A stretch of DNA of 64,000 nt from Anastatus disparis (GCA_017163975.1 JAFFSR010000242.1:3807001-3871000); one strand, 5' to 3'; shown: positions 50,504 to 64,000, counted from the stretch's first letter. Numbers and translations: made by a program. Notes: a model not told the origin generated them from the letters alone.

Positions 50504-53500
50504 AATAATGTTATTGTATATATTAATTTAAATGATGAATTATAGTATTCTTTTAATAATATGAAATTCGAATAGTAACAATAGCGTCTTACAAAATAAA
50601 AAAAAAACAATGATAAACTAAATTAATTGAGTGTTGTAACAGGTTACCCAAATATTTTATCTAGCTCATGGCTATATTTTATAAAAAAATCGCAAGTCAA
50701 TCGTAGGTAGATTCAAAGTCTTTAAAAGAAAAGAAAAAAAAAGGAACACAGAGAAAGAAAGTGAAATGACACGAGAAAGAGAGAGAAAAAAAATAAAATA
50801 AAGACGTGCTAGATTAAAAAAAGTACGCGCTGCATCATCCTCCCGATGCACGTTTCCAAAGATACAATTTATTAAGCAATGCCTTTTTATTATTCTCTTT
50901 TATTCTTTTATACATAACCTATTAATAATGCAATATAAAAAAAAACTGCCGTATAATAATAGGCGTGTTTTGCGTGAGAGAAAGAGAGAAAGAATGGATG
51001 TATGTGTATGTGTTGTCGTTTTATTTTGCGATGCTTATTAAGATATATTGAAATGAAAAATTGTTTTGTCTTTGTTACGGAATAAAGAAAAATATATATA
51101 TATTGAGGTAAAGGACTGCGAAAAAAATTATTTCTTCTTTTTGTTTGATTTTTTTTTATACATCTTTGTTGTTAATGAAATTTGAAAAATAGGACACTTT
51201 TTTTATATCTTTATTAATTTTTAATGATTAATGTATTTATTAATAAAAAATTAAATTTTATACGATATTATAAAGATTTAATTGCCAATATATTAACTCT
51301 ATGGACTAATAAGCTTTTCTAACAATTGTTTTGATACCTTTTTTGTTAATCAAAAATAATGGTATACTCTATAAATACGTACTTTAAAATAAAATCTAGT
51401 AAATTTTGCCGAAAAAAAGCATTACACATATGGTGCAGTATTTTTTAACGATTTTAGTAATTATTTTTTCATACACTGTATGTATTATATAGATTTTTTT
51501 TTCAGTAGAGTAATTTTAGCTAAAAGGTCAACGGAATAGTAAAAAAAGGAGATTGAATGTATAAGTTTACATAAGAACCGATTACGTATTCAATAATGTT
51601 ATCGCTGCTTCCGTATCTATTGTCGAAAATAAAAAAGATTAATGTATTTAAATTATAAGAAAAATTAATCTAAGCTAACTTTCTGTATAATTTAATTTAT
51701 AAGCGATCATTTTTTACATTATTATTATTATGTTATTAATTAATTAACAAAAATATATATTTTTACGATATTATTAAGATTATATAATTATTTTTATAAA
51801 CTATATCATATAAACGTGTTAATTCTAGTTTTGTTAAAGAAGGAAAAAGAAATACAATGTTATTATTGACACCTTTTTAAAAAAGAGGAAAAAATAAAAG
51901 TCATAATATTATCATCAACCATATATCAACACTTTATTAATCACACACAATCATATACATATGCACAGAATATAATGTGTATATTTTCTTTCGTAGTACA
52001 ATATATTTTTGCATTAATACATTACAACTCTGTTCAAATAATTTTTTTTCTTAAAATTAAGTACATCTGCTTTTTTTTATCTGTTTTTATTATTATTATT
52101 ATTATTATTATTTTATGTAATACAGTCAGCCATTTTACAAGAATACTTTATTTTATTTTTCTTATCGCAACAAAACTCTGATTTACTTCTTTTTTATCTT
52201 TGCCTTAACATTATGTAACAACGTGTATACATATATATTTATATGTATGTATATATATATTTTTTGTTTTTATACATATATAGATCTGCATCTATTTTTT
52301 ATATGTAAAAAAAACATGATGTGCCCAATAAAATGTCTGTTTGAAAATTAAACTTTGTATTTTATTTTTAAATTTAACCATATGCCGACAAGCTTGAGTA
52401 AATATAAGTTTTAAAAAAGGCGTAATTTCAAGATAAGATAATTATAAATTCTTGATTTCGTCACATTGATAATTTATTTATTCAGAATGTTTTCTACTCT
52501 ATTGGACAATGTTTGAACTTTAATTTTGAAATCAACGGATATCATTGAAAAATTTCAAAGAAAAATTTATAACTGATAAAATTATCTCGGTGTATGAATT
52601 AAGAAGGAAAATTAAAATATGTTCGATTATTTCATTGTATACATCGCGTTTCTTTTTTATAATTCCTAATCTTTGCTTTTCGGCATTTGTGTCTACATTA
52701 ATTACGTAAAAATATATCCCTTCTTTCATACAATATTTCTTTTTTCTTATTTTTCTTATAATTCTCTCAAGACTTTACTGCCGTTGGATTAAGTAATTTA
52801 TTATACTTTTTTTCTTTTTAAATAGTAGAGGGGGATGAATTATACAAAGATGTTGCAACTTCAATAAATTGGTTTCTTTTTAACCTACTTTTTTTATAAT
52901 GTCCTAATATAATCTAGATCACCACATTTTTCAATATTTTTTTTTATTTCTTTTTATTTTTTTTTGTTTGACGTATTTTGTGTTGTACACGTAATGACTC
53001 GGGGGCAAAAATCCATGTGTGCTTTATTTATTTTTATTTTACTTTTTTTTATTTCAAAAAATTTATCCTCGTGACTGGTAAATAACTTTTTGTCAATTTA
53101 GTTTTTTTTTTTTTTTATTATTTTATCTTTCTTTTTTTCTTTGAAAATGTTTTTTGGATTTAAACTTTTATTTCATTCATACTTGCTCTTTTAAAACTTT
53201 TATTCAATCTCACATATATTTTAATGCAACAATCATGTACGAGCCCTGTAAATGTATATATGCATTCTTTATAATTAAAAGATAACATTTTATCTCTAAC
53301 AAAAAGTAAAAAGCATCGATTCATAATAATCTTTTATTTAAAAATTAAAATTTTCGTCTAAATTTTAAATTTACTTTCTATTTGAGGTAAATTTGACTTA
53401 TTATTAAAAAATTTTCGAGATCAATTTCTGTCTTGATTTTGTTGCAAAAACCGATATATAAGTTCCAGGCCTACTTCTTTTATTTTTTTAAACTTAACGT

Positions 53501-54360
53501 TACTTTCCATACAACCCTTTCAACTCGTACAGTATTTTTTTAGGACACATTACTTTGTACTGTCTGCTCTATATATTTTTTTTTTGGTTTTAGTAGCTCA
53601 TTTTGTATAAGCTCAGAACACTTAGCCATTACGCTCGGCCAGTCGCTTCAACATCGCTTTACCTATGTATGTATATATTTTATTTACTTACTTTATGTAT
53701 GTATATATATTTTTTCTATCTTACTTTTTAAAAAATTATCATTTTTCTTAATATTTATTTCTCAATAAATATTTATAATTTATCAACAATTTTTCGAAAA
53801 AATCAAATATCTTTTCGAAATGTTAAATTTCTTTTCTCAGTGTTTGTATTGTTAAAATTAAATTTAACAATAGTCGATGGTACAGAATTTTTCTTTAAAT
53901 TTAGCAAATGTCTCCAATTGTTTGTTCAATGCTATAAAAAATAAATAATTTCATTTTAGACTTTATATAACTGCGTTATATGTCTGCTCTGCATAAAGCA
54001 TTGGTATCACGAGTGTTATAACGTTATACTTCATACATTATTTTGACGTCACCTTATTTTCATACTTTATTGTTTTTAAAATTCTCCTCTCTTTGATTAG
54101 TTGTACAGTAATTTAATACTGTACATAATGTAATTATACCTCATAGGACATTTTATTCATTTTTATGCTCTAACTAAGATTAGTCACTCATTCTTACACA
54201 TGCCGACTACAATTTCCTTTTTGTATATAGATATATTTGTTTATTTATATATTTATCATCAAGAAAAAAAATATCACTATATTTTCTTTTGCGGAAAAAG
54301 TCTCTTACTTTTTCTTTTTTTATTTCTTCAGCTCGAATTATTACATTAGCATTATATATA

Positions 54361-54781
54361 CACTCCCGCTCACACGAACTTGCCCACCTTAATCGATTGA
54401 GGTAAAATATAAACAGTTTTACTGCTCCGTAGAAAGGCGTATTCAAAAATTTTCAAAAGATGGCTTTGAAAGGTTTTTTAGAGCTCTTTCAAATGTTGAT
54501 GGTTTGATTTTAAAATATCTATTTTTTACCTATATTTATAAAGCTAAAAAATTGGCCCAGAGTTAAACATGGACAAAAAAATTTTGAAATTTTTTTTTCC
54601 TTCAGCTCTATAAATATAGTTAAAAAATAGATATTTTAAAATCAAACTATCAACATTTGAAAGAACTCTAAAAAACCTTTCAAACTCATCTTTTGAAAAT
54701 TTTTTTATACGCCTTCCTACGAAGCAGTAAAACTGTTTATATTTTACGATTAGGGTAGGTAACTTCGTGTGAGCAGGAGTG
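54361..54781. mobile_element. 421 bp TA-flanked foldback element (Tc1/mariner-like MITE)
   Basis: Starts CACTCCCGCTCACACGAA and ends TTCGTGTGAGCAGGAGTG, with TA directly outside each end. Arms of about 180 bp (54361-54545 and about 54604-54781) are inverted copies with a few mismatches and one 7-base gap near 54400, around a loop of about 58 bp. TA target duplication and long inverted arms without coding sequence fit a mariner-superfamily MITE. Confidence 0.82.
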
Positions 54782-57700
54782 TACATATACATTTACTTGT
54801 GCAACAAATAAATTTCATATATTTTATTTATAGATATAATACATTTTGCTTTCGTAACGATAATAAATCTTCGCTCATCTTTTACAACTTTTTTTAAAAT
54901 TTATTTTATTTTTCTTCTACTTTCACACTCGCTGGGTTACTTTATTCACACTCACACACTTAACGCTTACAGATTTTTTTTGTATATTTATTTTTTCTAT
55001 CACTCTTTGAACAATAACAAGAGGTACGACGTTTCTCACTGTTTTATTTATAATTATATATATTTTTTTAGTTTAAGTGTTGAGGTTCATCAGATTTTCT
55101 TTTCAATGGTAGTTCCCGATGAATTTATACACTTTTAAAGCTTATTTCTGTTTTATATACGTCTACTTTATCAGAAAGAATATTCTTTATTTATTTCAAT
55201 TCCGATTTTATTTTATTCCTATAGAAGTTTAAATATCTTGATAATTACGAAAAATTAAGAAAAACAATTGGTAATTTTAAATTTACCAAATTATTGCTTT
55301 TCTACGATGACAACAAAAGTTTTCTAAAATTGGCACAGAAAATTTACTACGGTACGAAAAATGATAAAGGAAAAGCCGCCTTCGAAAAATATTTTGTTAA
55401 ATAAAATGAAATATGATGTTTTGAAGCTTTGATAAAAAAAGTTTTTTTAATGATAGAATAATTTTTCAATATATAAATTAAAAAAAAAATATGGAAAAAC
55501 ATGTAAATACAAATGAAAATTAGCAGTAGGTAGTATCACAATTAAAAATTAAAAGAAATGGCTTTTTAAATAATCTTTGGGTTTACTCATTAGTTACATA
55601 ATATACAACTACTGTTACAAAAAATTCTTTAAACGATGACAAAACATTTTTCTAAAACAGCTATTACGATAAATATTTGTTTAGAAGTATAAAATTATAA
55701 TCAGAATGAATTAACGACAAAAGCAAATAAAAAAATGAATATTATTATAGTTGAACAAAATAATATGATTAACTTTTATTAAGTTTTGTAATTTATCAGT
55801 CGATATACTTTTTTTATAAACTGAACTATTTACACTCGTGCTGGAAAAATACATCTACCACTTTCTTTTTATATTTTTTTTATCTATTTTACTGAGCAAA
55901 AATATCATTTATTTATTCTCTATTAATTATTAATGCTATTGTTATTTCATTTTAAAATCTGATGCTGCAATATTTGAGTTTACGATAAAAAACGCAAATC
56001 ATGATTGCATTGGGATGTTAATGTTTAAGGTATATGTAGAAATATTTAAATCAAGTCTATCAATATCAATGTAACGTTTCTCGTATCTTGGCTTTTTTTA
56101 TTATTATTATTTACTTTTTATTTTCTTCTAAAAAAGAAGTTCTCATTTCTATTGCAGTTAAAATACTGATAACTGCGAAATAATTTTTAGTTTTTTTTTC
56201 AAATTATTCTTAGGAACTTGTATCTATTATCTAAAGACTTTCAGATTTTTTTCTTTATATAGTCAAAATTCTAATAAAATTAATAAAATATTTTCATGTT
56301 TAAAAAACTTTCTAAGTTATAAAAAAATCAAAGGCAGAGATTCGACGGACGTTCATTTTAGCGTTCAAGTATTTTCATGTAGTCTATTTTGCATTTTTAT
56401 AAAGCAAGAGAGAAAAAAAATGAAAAATAAATTTCATTTCGTAAAGTCGCATGATTACTGTAAACGCCAAGATGGTTTACATATTTTGCACGAGTACAAA
56501 CACTTTTCGGCTTCCATCGCATTCAAAATCTTCATGTCCATCTTTTATTTAGTTTTTTTTTTAACTTTTATTTTATGTTTTTGGTTAAAAAATGTTTGTG
56601 ATAAATGAACGTTGAAATGAAAAAATTTTTAATGGAAAAAAATGATTTTTAGTCAACATCTACATACATCTTGTATTTACTAATTATTATTATATAGATA
56701 TTAATAGATGCGATTATAAAAACCTTATTTTTTTCAAATTTTGGTTTATAAATCGCATTTTTTGTTTCGAACACATATCTAAATATTTTTTTACATTTAT
56801 ATATATTTATATATTATATACGACTCTGCATTTGTGTTCATCCAAACGATTAACTTATAAATAACGCATTTAAAAAATAAAGGATCACGTCTTTACATTT
56901 TATTCTCTTTAAAGGTTGATATTATATAATATATAGATGTATATTTTCTTTTTGGTATTGACTATCAACATTGAACAATCCAACTCCTTTGCATTTTATT
57001 TCATTTATTTTTTATTCTACGATTCTATCTATTGATACTCGCGTACGTTAAGTACATGGTTTTCATTTTATTTATATACTTTTTTTTTATTATTATAGTA
57101 ATTGCAATTTTTTTTCTTTTGATAAAGCAGTGAATTTTTTTTTTTATCTAAAATTATTGGTTTTCATTTTTCTTTCGGGTAATTTTTTTGCCGTACTTTT
57201 ATTTTAATGCGTTCTCTTTACAGTTTCAAACTGTTAAAAGTTTAAAAACGAAGCAGCTTTCCTTACTTCTAGAATTTTGTTTTTCTTATTCCTCTAATTT
57301 ATTCAAAAAATAATTCTTATTTTTTTACTATCTCCAACAATTGAATTACTAAAAAATAATTCTTTCTCTTTATGCCCCATCCAACAATTAATAAATGGAA
57401 ACTTTTTCATATAACTTTTTATATCTTTATTTATTTTCACGTTTGTACTTGATAAAGCAGGAAGCAACATCATTTAATTTCTGTATAATATATAATATTA
57501 TAATCTATATTCTTTTTTTATTTGATTAACTTTAAAATATCTTTTTCCTGAATTTTATTTCCTTAAAATTTCTTATTCCTTTCGTGTCTTCAATAAATCA
57601 GCAAAATATTCAATGGTTCGTCGTTAATAGTAGTTTAAAAATTTTTCTTTTAATTCTAAATCAGCAACATTGTTTTTTTTTGCATAGTTCATCAATTGAT

Positions 57701-58542
57701 TGTGAAAGACGTGTATTGCAATATATATTTGGCTCAGAGTGTATATATATATATGCTTTGTTCTTTTTTTGTTTTTTTTTTGCACACCATTTGGCAGTAT
57801 TATTTTTGACGGTGCTTTGAGTAGTAATGGGTAATTTGCACGTAAATTTTTATAATTTTTGACGAAAGAAAGTGTTTATAAAAAATTACTAGTTTAAGTA
57901 TCGAAATGTATTTTGTTAAAAGGAATTATTATTGGCAAAGTTTTGGACTATTTTTGCTACTATTTTACTACTGACCAGTTTTTTTTACTAGTGGTTAATC
58001 ATTCCGATATGCTTTTAAACGTATCTGATTCTACAGGTAAAAAATGATTGTTTTGTATATGTTTATCATTTTCCATTTGATTTGCAGCGAAAAAAAAGAA
58101 GAAAAAATTGACATTGCTGCATCTACAGCTACAGATTTGAAGGGGTGTAAATATTTCGTTAAAATGTTACTTTGTATACCTTGTTGAACCTTATTAAATC
58201 TTCAAAATATCTGCTGGTAGAAATAGGACTGTAAACTATGAATATAGAAATCTAGAAAATTATTTGAAAAATCGTTCGTTCTGTGTAAGATACACTATAT
58301 TATAACCAAAGCTGCGTGCAAATTACCAACACCCAATGAAACGTCAAAAATCGCATTGCTATCCGAATGAAACATAAAAAGAAAAATAGTCAAATTCCTT
58401 TATAGTTGATTTTCTTGAATTTTTCTTCTTTTCAAATAGAAATTCCTTTTTTCTTTAAATATTGATAAATTTAATAACCAAAGGTAGAGAAGGCCTGCAA
58501 ATTGCGGCTGGATGGATCATCGTAATTATAATCATCCTGCTG

Positions 58543-61500
58543 TCAGACCTGCTGCGACGTAATGAGATCAGTTTTGCTGGAATTTTTTAGTATCGATGGA
58601 CCTGGTAATTTTTGCGTTGATGTACCACCGCTGCTACTTCCACCGGCGCCGTTTGTTTGTACTGTCATTGGCTGGCCGTTAACCAGGACTATTGTATCGC
58701 GTACTGAATCGTAGCCACATTGAGGCCCTGCAGATATTGTTTTAACTTTTCGCAAAGATTTTTCTTTCATTAATATGATTGACACTCAATGGATGGTGGA
58801 ATTATATAGTTTTTTTTGTATTTTTTTTTTGTTTTGTGTATAATACAACATTAATCTCTTCCATAATTAACTTTTTCAATAATATTCTCATAAAAATAAT
58901 TAATTGTTTAAATTACAGAGATTCTATTACTTTATAAAAGTATTATCAATTTAATAAAATAAGCTATAAAAAATAAGCTGTAAAAATTTATCAGTAATAA
59001 AATTGTAGAAGCATAGCAGTTAAATTCTTAATTCTTTTACGACTTTAAGAAAAAAAAAGCAAGAAAAGAGAATTTGATTATAAAATTGCTCTAAATGTTT
59101 TTCGTGCTTTCAAAGCTTTTTATAGGCAATTTATCAAATGCGAATTAAATTTAATAAACAATTGAGCTTTTATTTTTAAAAGCGATATTTAATTTTTAAA
59201 TGGATACACAAAAAAGATTAGCATTAAACTTTAAGATTATTTTTTCATTTTTTATATAAAATATAGAATAAATTATTTCTATGTTATCTTTCTTTAATTA
59301 TATTATTAGATTATAAAATTTATTTTATAGATATTAAAAAGCTACAGTTTCTAATATTATGTACTAGTTCTTTGAATAACTAAAAGTGATTATTATTATC
59401 ATTATTTTCTAATGTAAAACTTTAAACAATTTAAATAAAATCAAAAGTTATTTCTAGAAAAGTTAGAATTTTTTTCTCTAAAAATTCATTTTAAATAACT
59501 AAAGTTAATTTTATTCTAATAACTATTTCAAATATTTTTTAATTTTCTAAGTTTTATTTGTATTCAATTGAATAAAGCAATATTTCATTAAATAATATAG
59601 AAGAGACTAAGATAATTAAAATAAAGAAAAATAATTAGATACGTGCATAAAGTGTAATAATGACTCGAATGATAACTACTTTGCTACATGCAATAATGTG
59701 CACAGAAAATATTACAGTTTACTATAAAAAAACGGCTATTGTTTAACCCTTTCAGAACCAATACATTACAATGTACATCGAGGTTTTTTGGTTTTTTTTA
59801 AATTGTTCAAAAATTCAGTTATGAAAGGGTTAATAACACAAAAAAGTTAACTAATATAAAAAAAATGACTACTTATTATCTTTCTGCGAACCCTCCTACA
59901 AATAGTAAGTTAGTTTGAAAAATCTAAACTACGTAAAAAAAATCACAGTTTGGCTAACTTGAAATATGGAAGTTTTTAAAAAAAAAAAAAGAAAACAAAA
60001 TCTTGATAAAAAGGAAATCTATAAATCTCTACGCAGTATCCTTCCCTTATAATCTGAGAAACTTTATATCACGCCGGATGTAACATCAATTTATCCCTAA
60101 ACTATGTATTTTCTTTCCCTCTTTTTTCTATAAATACACTAATCCATCTTACAACTTTCTTACATCCCTAATAAATTCACCCCATACTAAAGATAAGAAA
60201 ATAAAAGCTGCAAACTGCGTGTACACCATATTAAAATATATTTTTTCAATTTTTTCAGAAAAACAAAGAAAAATAAAAAAGCCAGAAAATATTTGTACAA
60301 TTACCAGGTGAAGGTGTATGTGGCAAAGTCCTGGACGGTGTGAGTGGATTACGCGAAGCAGGTCCCCAGTCCGAGCTTGGTTGTAATAATTTACGAGCAC
60401 GACACCATACGCTATCGTGTTCTCCTCCGCGCAAATCATCGTTTTCTTCCTCCTCGTCTTCTTCCTCATAACCACCAGCTCGGCGTCGAGGTTTTTTGCT
60501 AACTCGTAACTGACTCTGTGAATTGATAATTAAAAAAAAAACACACCCCCGATGTTTTTTTATGATATGATGATTTTTTAAAAATTTTTTTATTTTTCAT
60601 CTAATACAAAGAGAATTAAGAAAAATAAATATTATTAACACGTATTCCATTCATATGCAGGTATAATGGTAAGTAAGTAAATGTGGAATATGGTACAGTA
60701 CAATGATCCATAGGTGTCGCTAGGTTAAAGTTTTCGGAAATTCATTTTTTATTCAAAAATTCTCTAAGTATTTGTTAATAAGTTTAATTTTAATTATCAA
60801 ATGTTTTGACATTCACATAAATATGATACTTTTGATTAATGTATATTGATATACCATTGATGATAATATACAAATGTACATGAGATTCGAATATATGAAA
60901 ATTTAATTATTATATAAAAAGTGCACTATGCGAATTTTTTAATTAAGAATGAATTTATCATATAAATGAATTATCAATAACATATTATATTTAAAAATAT
61001 TATTTAGTTATAAAAAAAATAGTAGAATGTGATTGAACTTACGACTGCAAGACCAATAATAACGAATACAGGAATAAGTCCAATGACCCATCCGAGAATA
61101 TCAGCCCATTTTGGATAAACATAAGCGCCATATTTAAGTGGCTCATATTCAACCCAATTGAAGAACAGAATGAAAAATAATGCCGCCGGTGTAACGAGTT
61201 TCCACATCCATGTCCAAAAGAAACGCCAGCAACGGCCACGTGCACCAATCATCTGTTGTATATCATTGAGAAAACGATCGGCGCCATAAACCCATGCCAT
61301 AAGTATACATTCACTTATGGCTATTAACAATACCGACCAATTTGCCGCGTATTTGTCCATTAATTGTAGCCAGTACATCCCAGCCTGTCGTTAAACACAT
61401 TTTTTTTTTATTTTATTTTATTTTATTTTATTTTAAATTTGAGTTTTTCTCTCTTTTGACTTTTTACTTTCTATAAACTATTAATAATTAGATATTAAAA

Positions 61501-63743
61501 ATAAAATTATTGATAAACAAATGGTAAATTGTTACCCACAAGACGAATTGTCTGTTCAAATCAAACTTTTTCTACTAATTTTATCATTTCAACAAAATCA
61601 AAAAGCAACAGATTTATATCTTTTATGAAAAATTGATAAAGTATTTTATAAACCTTTGAAATAAAAAAGTACCCTATTATAGCTAGGATTTTAAAGGATT
61701 TTTAAACCTGATAAAACCTGCTACTTAAGTTTCTTATAAATTTATCGTCCTATTAAAACTCTCTGAAATCAGTCACTTTTTTAACATATCAAATTAAATA
61801 ATAACTAAAATTTAAATAAAATAAATAGTTTTTCTCTTTATAAGTAAATAATTAAACGAACATTAGTGGTAAATATGATTCCACCGATGTAACCAAATAC
61901 CGAACAGCCAAGTACAACCCAAATTTTGTAATTCCTCAATGCTGGTAGGCCATCAAGAATGGCGGTGGTCACGGTTTCCATCAAAGCAAATTGCGAATCC
62001 AATCCAAGTGTCAATAACATCAAGAAGAAAAGTAATGACCATACCGGTGCAATTGGCAATCTCGATACGACCTATATTTACATCAAAGTTCATTATGTGC
62101 CATCAAGTTTTATAAGAATAATTCAATAGTTAAAATTTTCTTTCATAATGATTAGATTAATTATGACTGAAAAGATAAATTTACAGTTTTCAAAATTTTT
62201 CACTTTTAACCAAAAAGTTTTAAAAATACTTCTACATCATACTTTCCTACTTTAGCATATAAAATGAATGACAGAGATATTTTTAAAAAATTTTCGAATA
62301 AAGATTAATACTCCGGGAAACTGCAATGTCGGTAACTATGTATGAAACATATATTACATGAGAATTTCTACTTTTTAGCAACAACTTAAATTTCTTTTAT
62401 ATTTAAACTTGTATTACAATAAAAATAAAAAAGTTTAATTTTTCTAAATATTAAAAAAAACATATAAATAATAAAAGTTTTACCTCTGGATAAACAATAA
62501 AAGCAAGTCCAGCACCTTGATCAACGACCGATCCTACAGGTACATCAAGCTCATGGGCGAGAAATCCAATGACCGAAAATATGACCAAACCAGCAAAAAA
62601 TGACGTGCCAATATTACTAACGGCAACGATCAATGAATCTTTGTAACAATTGTTTGTAAATTTATTGTAAGAGCTCAGTGTTATGAGGCCACCCCAAGAT
62701 GGACTCAAGGCAAAAAATATTTGTACCGCCGCGTCACCCCAGACCTTAGCTGATGCCAAACGATGCCAATCTGGTGTCAAATAAAACAGTATACCTTCGG
62801 CGGCGCCTGGTAAAAAAATCCCACGGAAAAACAAGGCAATCTGTAAATAAAAGATTTATTTTTATCAAAATAAATAAAATTATAATTATTTTTGCACCAT
62901 TATTTTAATTAGCTTAAATTAAAAATTATTCAGAAATTTTTTTATTATACATGAATTTTTAATAAAATAATTATTTGAATTTAAAATAGTGTAGTTATTT
63001 GATTTTTAATCAGTAATTTATAAAGAATTTCATCTTAACATAATTGCTACTTGCAGATTTTGAGTTATTGATTTGAGTTTTTGGTTGCATGCAGGTAATC
63101 GTTTGAATTGCTGATTTTTAACTTTGCATAAGAGATTCAATTATGTTTCAAGGATTGATAAAAAAATCCTCTACTAATTAATAACCCAAATGATTAAAAA
63201 AAACAATTTTATAACTTTTCTAAACTGTATTAAAAGTAAAAGAGAAAAAGAAAATAATAATATTTAATACGTACCAATACAACGTAAGGAAAAAGAGCGG
63301 TAAAGTAAACGACTTTACCAGAGCTTTGTACACCTTTGCTTAGGCAAAGAAAAACAATGATCCATGCTAGGAATAAACATCCAGCCATTTTAGTGCTTAC
63401 AGTGCCAGTTTCTTCAATTCCATGACTTAGCCGTAATACGTGGTTACTGAAGAAAAAAAAACCAAGTTTAGTTAAAAAAAGTTTTTATATAAAATTTATA
63501 TGGCTAATATGAGTTAATATTGAACAAACTTAAAATATTCCTCAGCAGGAGGTTTACGCATGAGTATGTGAGACGTGACATTTGCCGCGGTTATATTATT
63601 TGCTTCTAATTGGGTAGAATTCATGCATTCCCTCATAAAATACGTCATGTTTTGGCTAACACAGGCTAGGGCAACCTCCGGCATGAAACATTCTTTTGTA
63701 CTCCATTCTTCTTCACACTTGCTCCATGGTAATTCACCGCTAC
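58543..63743 (-). CDS. SLC6 neurotransmitter transporter, glycine-transporter-like, 3' part, 7 exons
   Basis: Sodium- and chloride-coupled plasma-membrane carrier. Exons in order: 63743-63530, 63446-63275, 62840-62484, 62071-61862, 61384-61043, 60515-60305, 58727-58543, all with compatible phases; about 563 residues, stop TGA at 58543-58545. The first is extracellular loop 2 with N-glycosylation sites (NMT, NST, NIT, NVT) and Cys pairs. Then [20 protein letters not shown] (TM4-5 region), [20 protein letters not shown] (TM6-loop, very glycine-transporter-like), [20 protein letters not shown] (TM8), [16 protein letters not shown] and [15 protein letters not shown] (TM10-12). The cytoplasmic tail has the SDWGP motif seen in glycine transporters, an acidic run ([11 protein letters not shown]), and a Gly/Ser-rich end. 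TM1-3 and the sodium-site unwinding of TM1 lie off the right edge. The substrate cannot be settled without them. Confidence 0.87.
58728..60304 (-). other. SLC6 last intron
   Basis: AT-rich; carries the TTAA-flanked 83 bp element at 59747-59829. No other feature recognised. Confidence 0.65.
59747..59829. mobile_element. 83 bp TTAA-flanked MITE (piggyBac-like)
   Basis: TTAA (59743-59746), then CCCTTTCAGAAC ... GTTATGAAAGGG, then TTAA (59830-59833). Terminal repeats match in 11 of 12 positions. Insertion at TTAA with terminal CCC is characteristic of the piggyBac superfamily. Too short to code. Confidence 0.68.
60516..63274 (-). other. SLC6 introns over 300 bp (60516-61042, 61385-61861, 62072-62483, 62841-63274)
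   Basis: AT-rich introns. The second has a (TTTTA)n run at about 61402-61434. The donor after exon 62071-61862 is GTTCGT, weaker than the rest, but the junction [11 protein letters not shown] is well supported by the protein. Nothing else seen. Confidence 0.65.
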
Positions 63744-64000
63744 CTATTTTTTTTATTCACAATAAATTTTAGAAAATCAATAAAACGTTATATTATGATT
63801 TCTATTTAGCTAAGACTTTATTTATTATTTTAATATTTTCAAGTGATAAATGAAGTTTCACTTAAATAGAATAAAATAATGTTTTTTTTTCAAAGATTAT
63901 TTTTTTATCATTATGATTGGTGTAAAATTTCAAGCATCTTTGGAGAAAATATAATAAAAGTATATTTTTATTATTATTAAAAATTAGCATAATTTTAAAA
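63744..64000 (-). other. SLC6 intron running off the right edge
   Basis: Begins upstream of the acceptor for the exon starting at 63743 (TTTTTTTATAG-type tract on the minus strand). No exon recognised in the remaining 257 bp. Confidence 0.6.

Larger units (their letters stand above)
50371..58542. other. Gene-free tract between convergent b561 and SLC6 genes
   Basis: About 8.2 kb with no recognisable gene. From about 52000 to 58000 runs of T are more common than runs of A on the + strand, the mirror of the tract after the DGK gene; this would fit a long 3'UTR of the minus-strand SLC6 gene. Contains a (TTA)n run at about 52085-52112, repeated TATGTATGTATATAT words near 53668-53715, and a foldback element at 54361-54781. 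Confidence 0.55.

Noticed and set aside
1..64000. CRISPR arrays, bacterial operons, prophage or polydnavirus-type segments
   Set aside because: No spaced direct repeats of CRISPR type, no prokaryotic gene layout and no viral gene was recognised; all confident genes are spliced animal genes.

Overview
The window is AT-rich animal DNA with intron-split genes, GT..AG splice sites and many homopolymer and microsatellite runs. The proteins fit an insect: an rdgA-type diacylglycerol kinase with C-terminal ankyrin repeats, a ciliary dynein-2 heavy chain, a cytochrome b561 domain protein and a glycine-transporter-like SLC6 carrier. Base composition and short introns (often 60-150 bp in the dynein gene) would suit a compact insect genome such as a hymenopteran, but that is a guess. 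All exon models come from reading the sequence and checking splice phase by hand.

Layout. (1) Positions 1-13286, + strand: the 3' part of a diacylglycerol kinase gene (zeta/iota class, Drosophila rdgA), seven exons running from the accessory domain through a Ser/Arg-rich linker and ankyrin repeats to the stop at 13286. Its catalytic start lies off the left edge. (2) 13287-22186: about 8.9 kb without a recognisable gene, rich in A runs, perhaps partly a long 3'UTR of gene 1. (3) 22187-43597, - strand: a complete cytoplasmic dynein 2 heavy chain (DYNC2H1; beethoven in Drosophila). I place 44 coding exons totalling 12,336 nt, or 4,111 residues plus stop, with every splice phase compatible. Its larger introns carry mobile elements: two copies of a tRNA-derived SINE, a 150 bp foldback MITE and a 692 bp element with 15 bp terminal inverted repeats. 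(4) 43598-47618: a head-to-head gap between dynein (-) and cytochrome b561 (+), holding an orphan-looking minus-strand coding exon (45469-45611), a diverged direct repeat and a possible RFX X-box. (5) 47619-50370, + strand: a two-coding-exon CYB561D1/D2-type protein of 239 residues. (6) 50371-58542: about 8.2 kb without a recognisable gene, T-rich on the + strand, with a 421 bp TA-flanked foldback element. (7) 58543 to the right edge, - strand: seven 3' exons of an SLC6 transporter closest to glycine transporters; its 5' exons lie off the right edge.

Two convergent pairs (DGK with dynein; b561 with SLC6) each enclose roughly 8 kb of gene-free DNA, and dynein and b561 are divergent. The genes do not form a pathway. 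A neuronal or sensory theme is plausible: DGK/rdgA in photoreceptor lipid signalling, dynein-2 in sensory cilia, SLC6 in transmitter uptake. I found no clearly new biological system. The least explained items are the orphan exon at 45.5 kb, the mobile elements in the dynein introns, and the two long skewed gene-free tracts.
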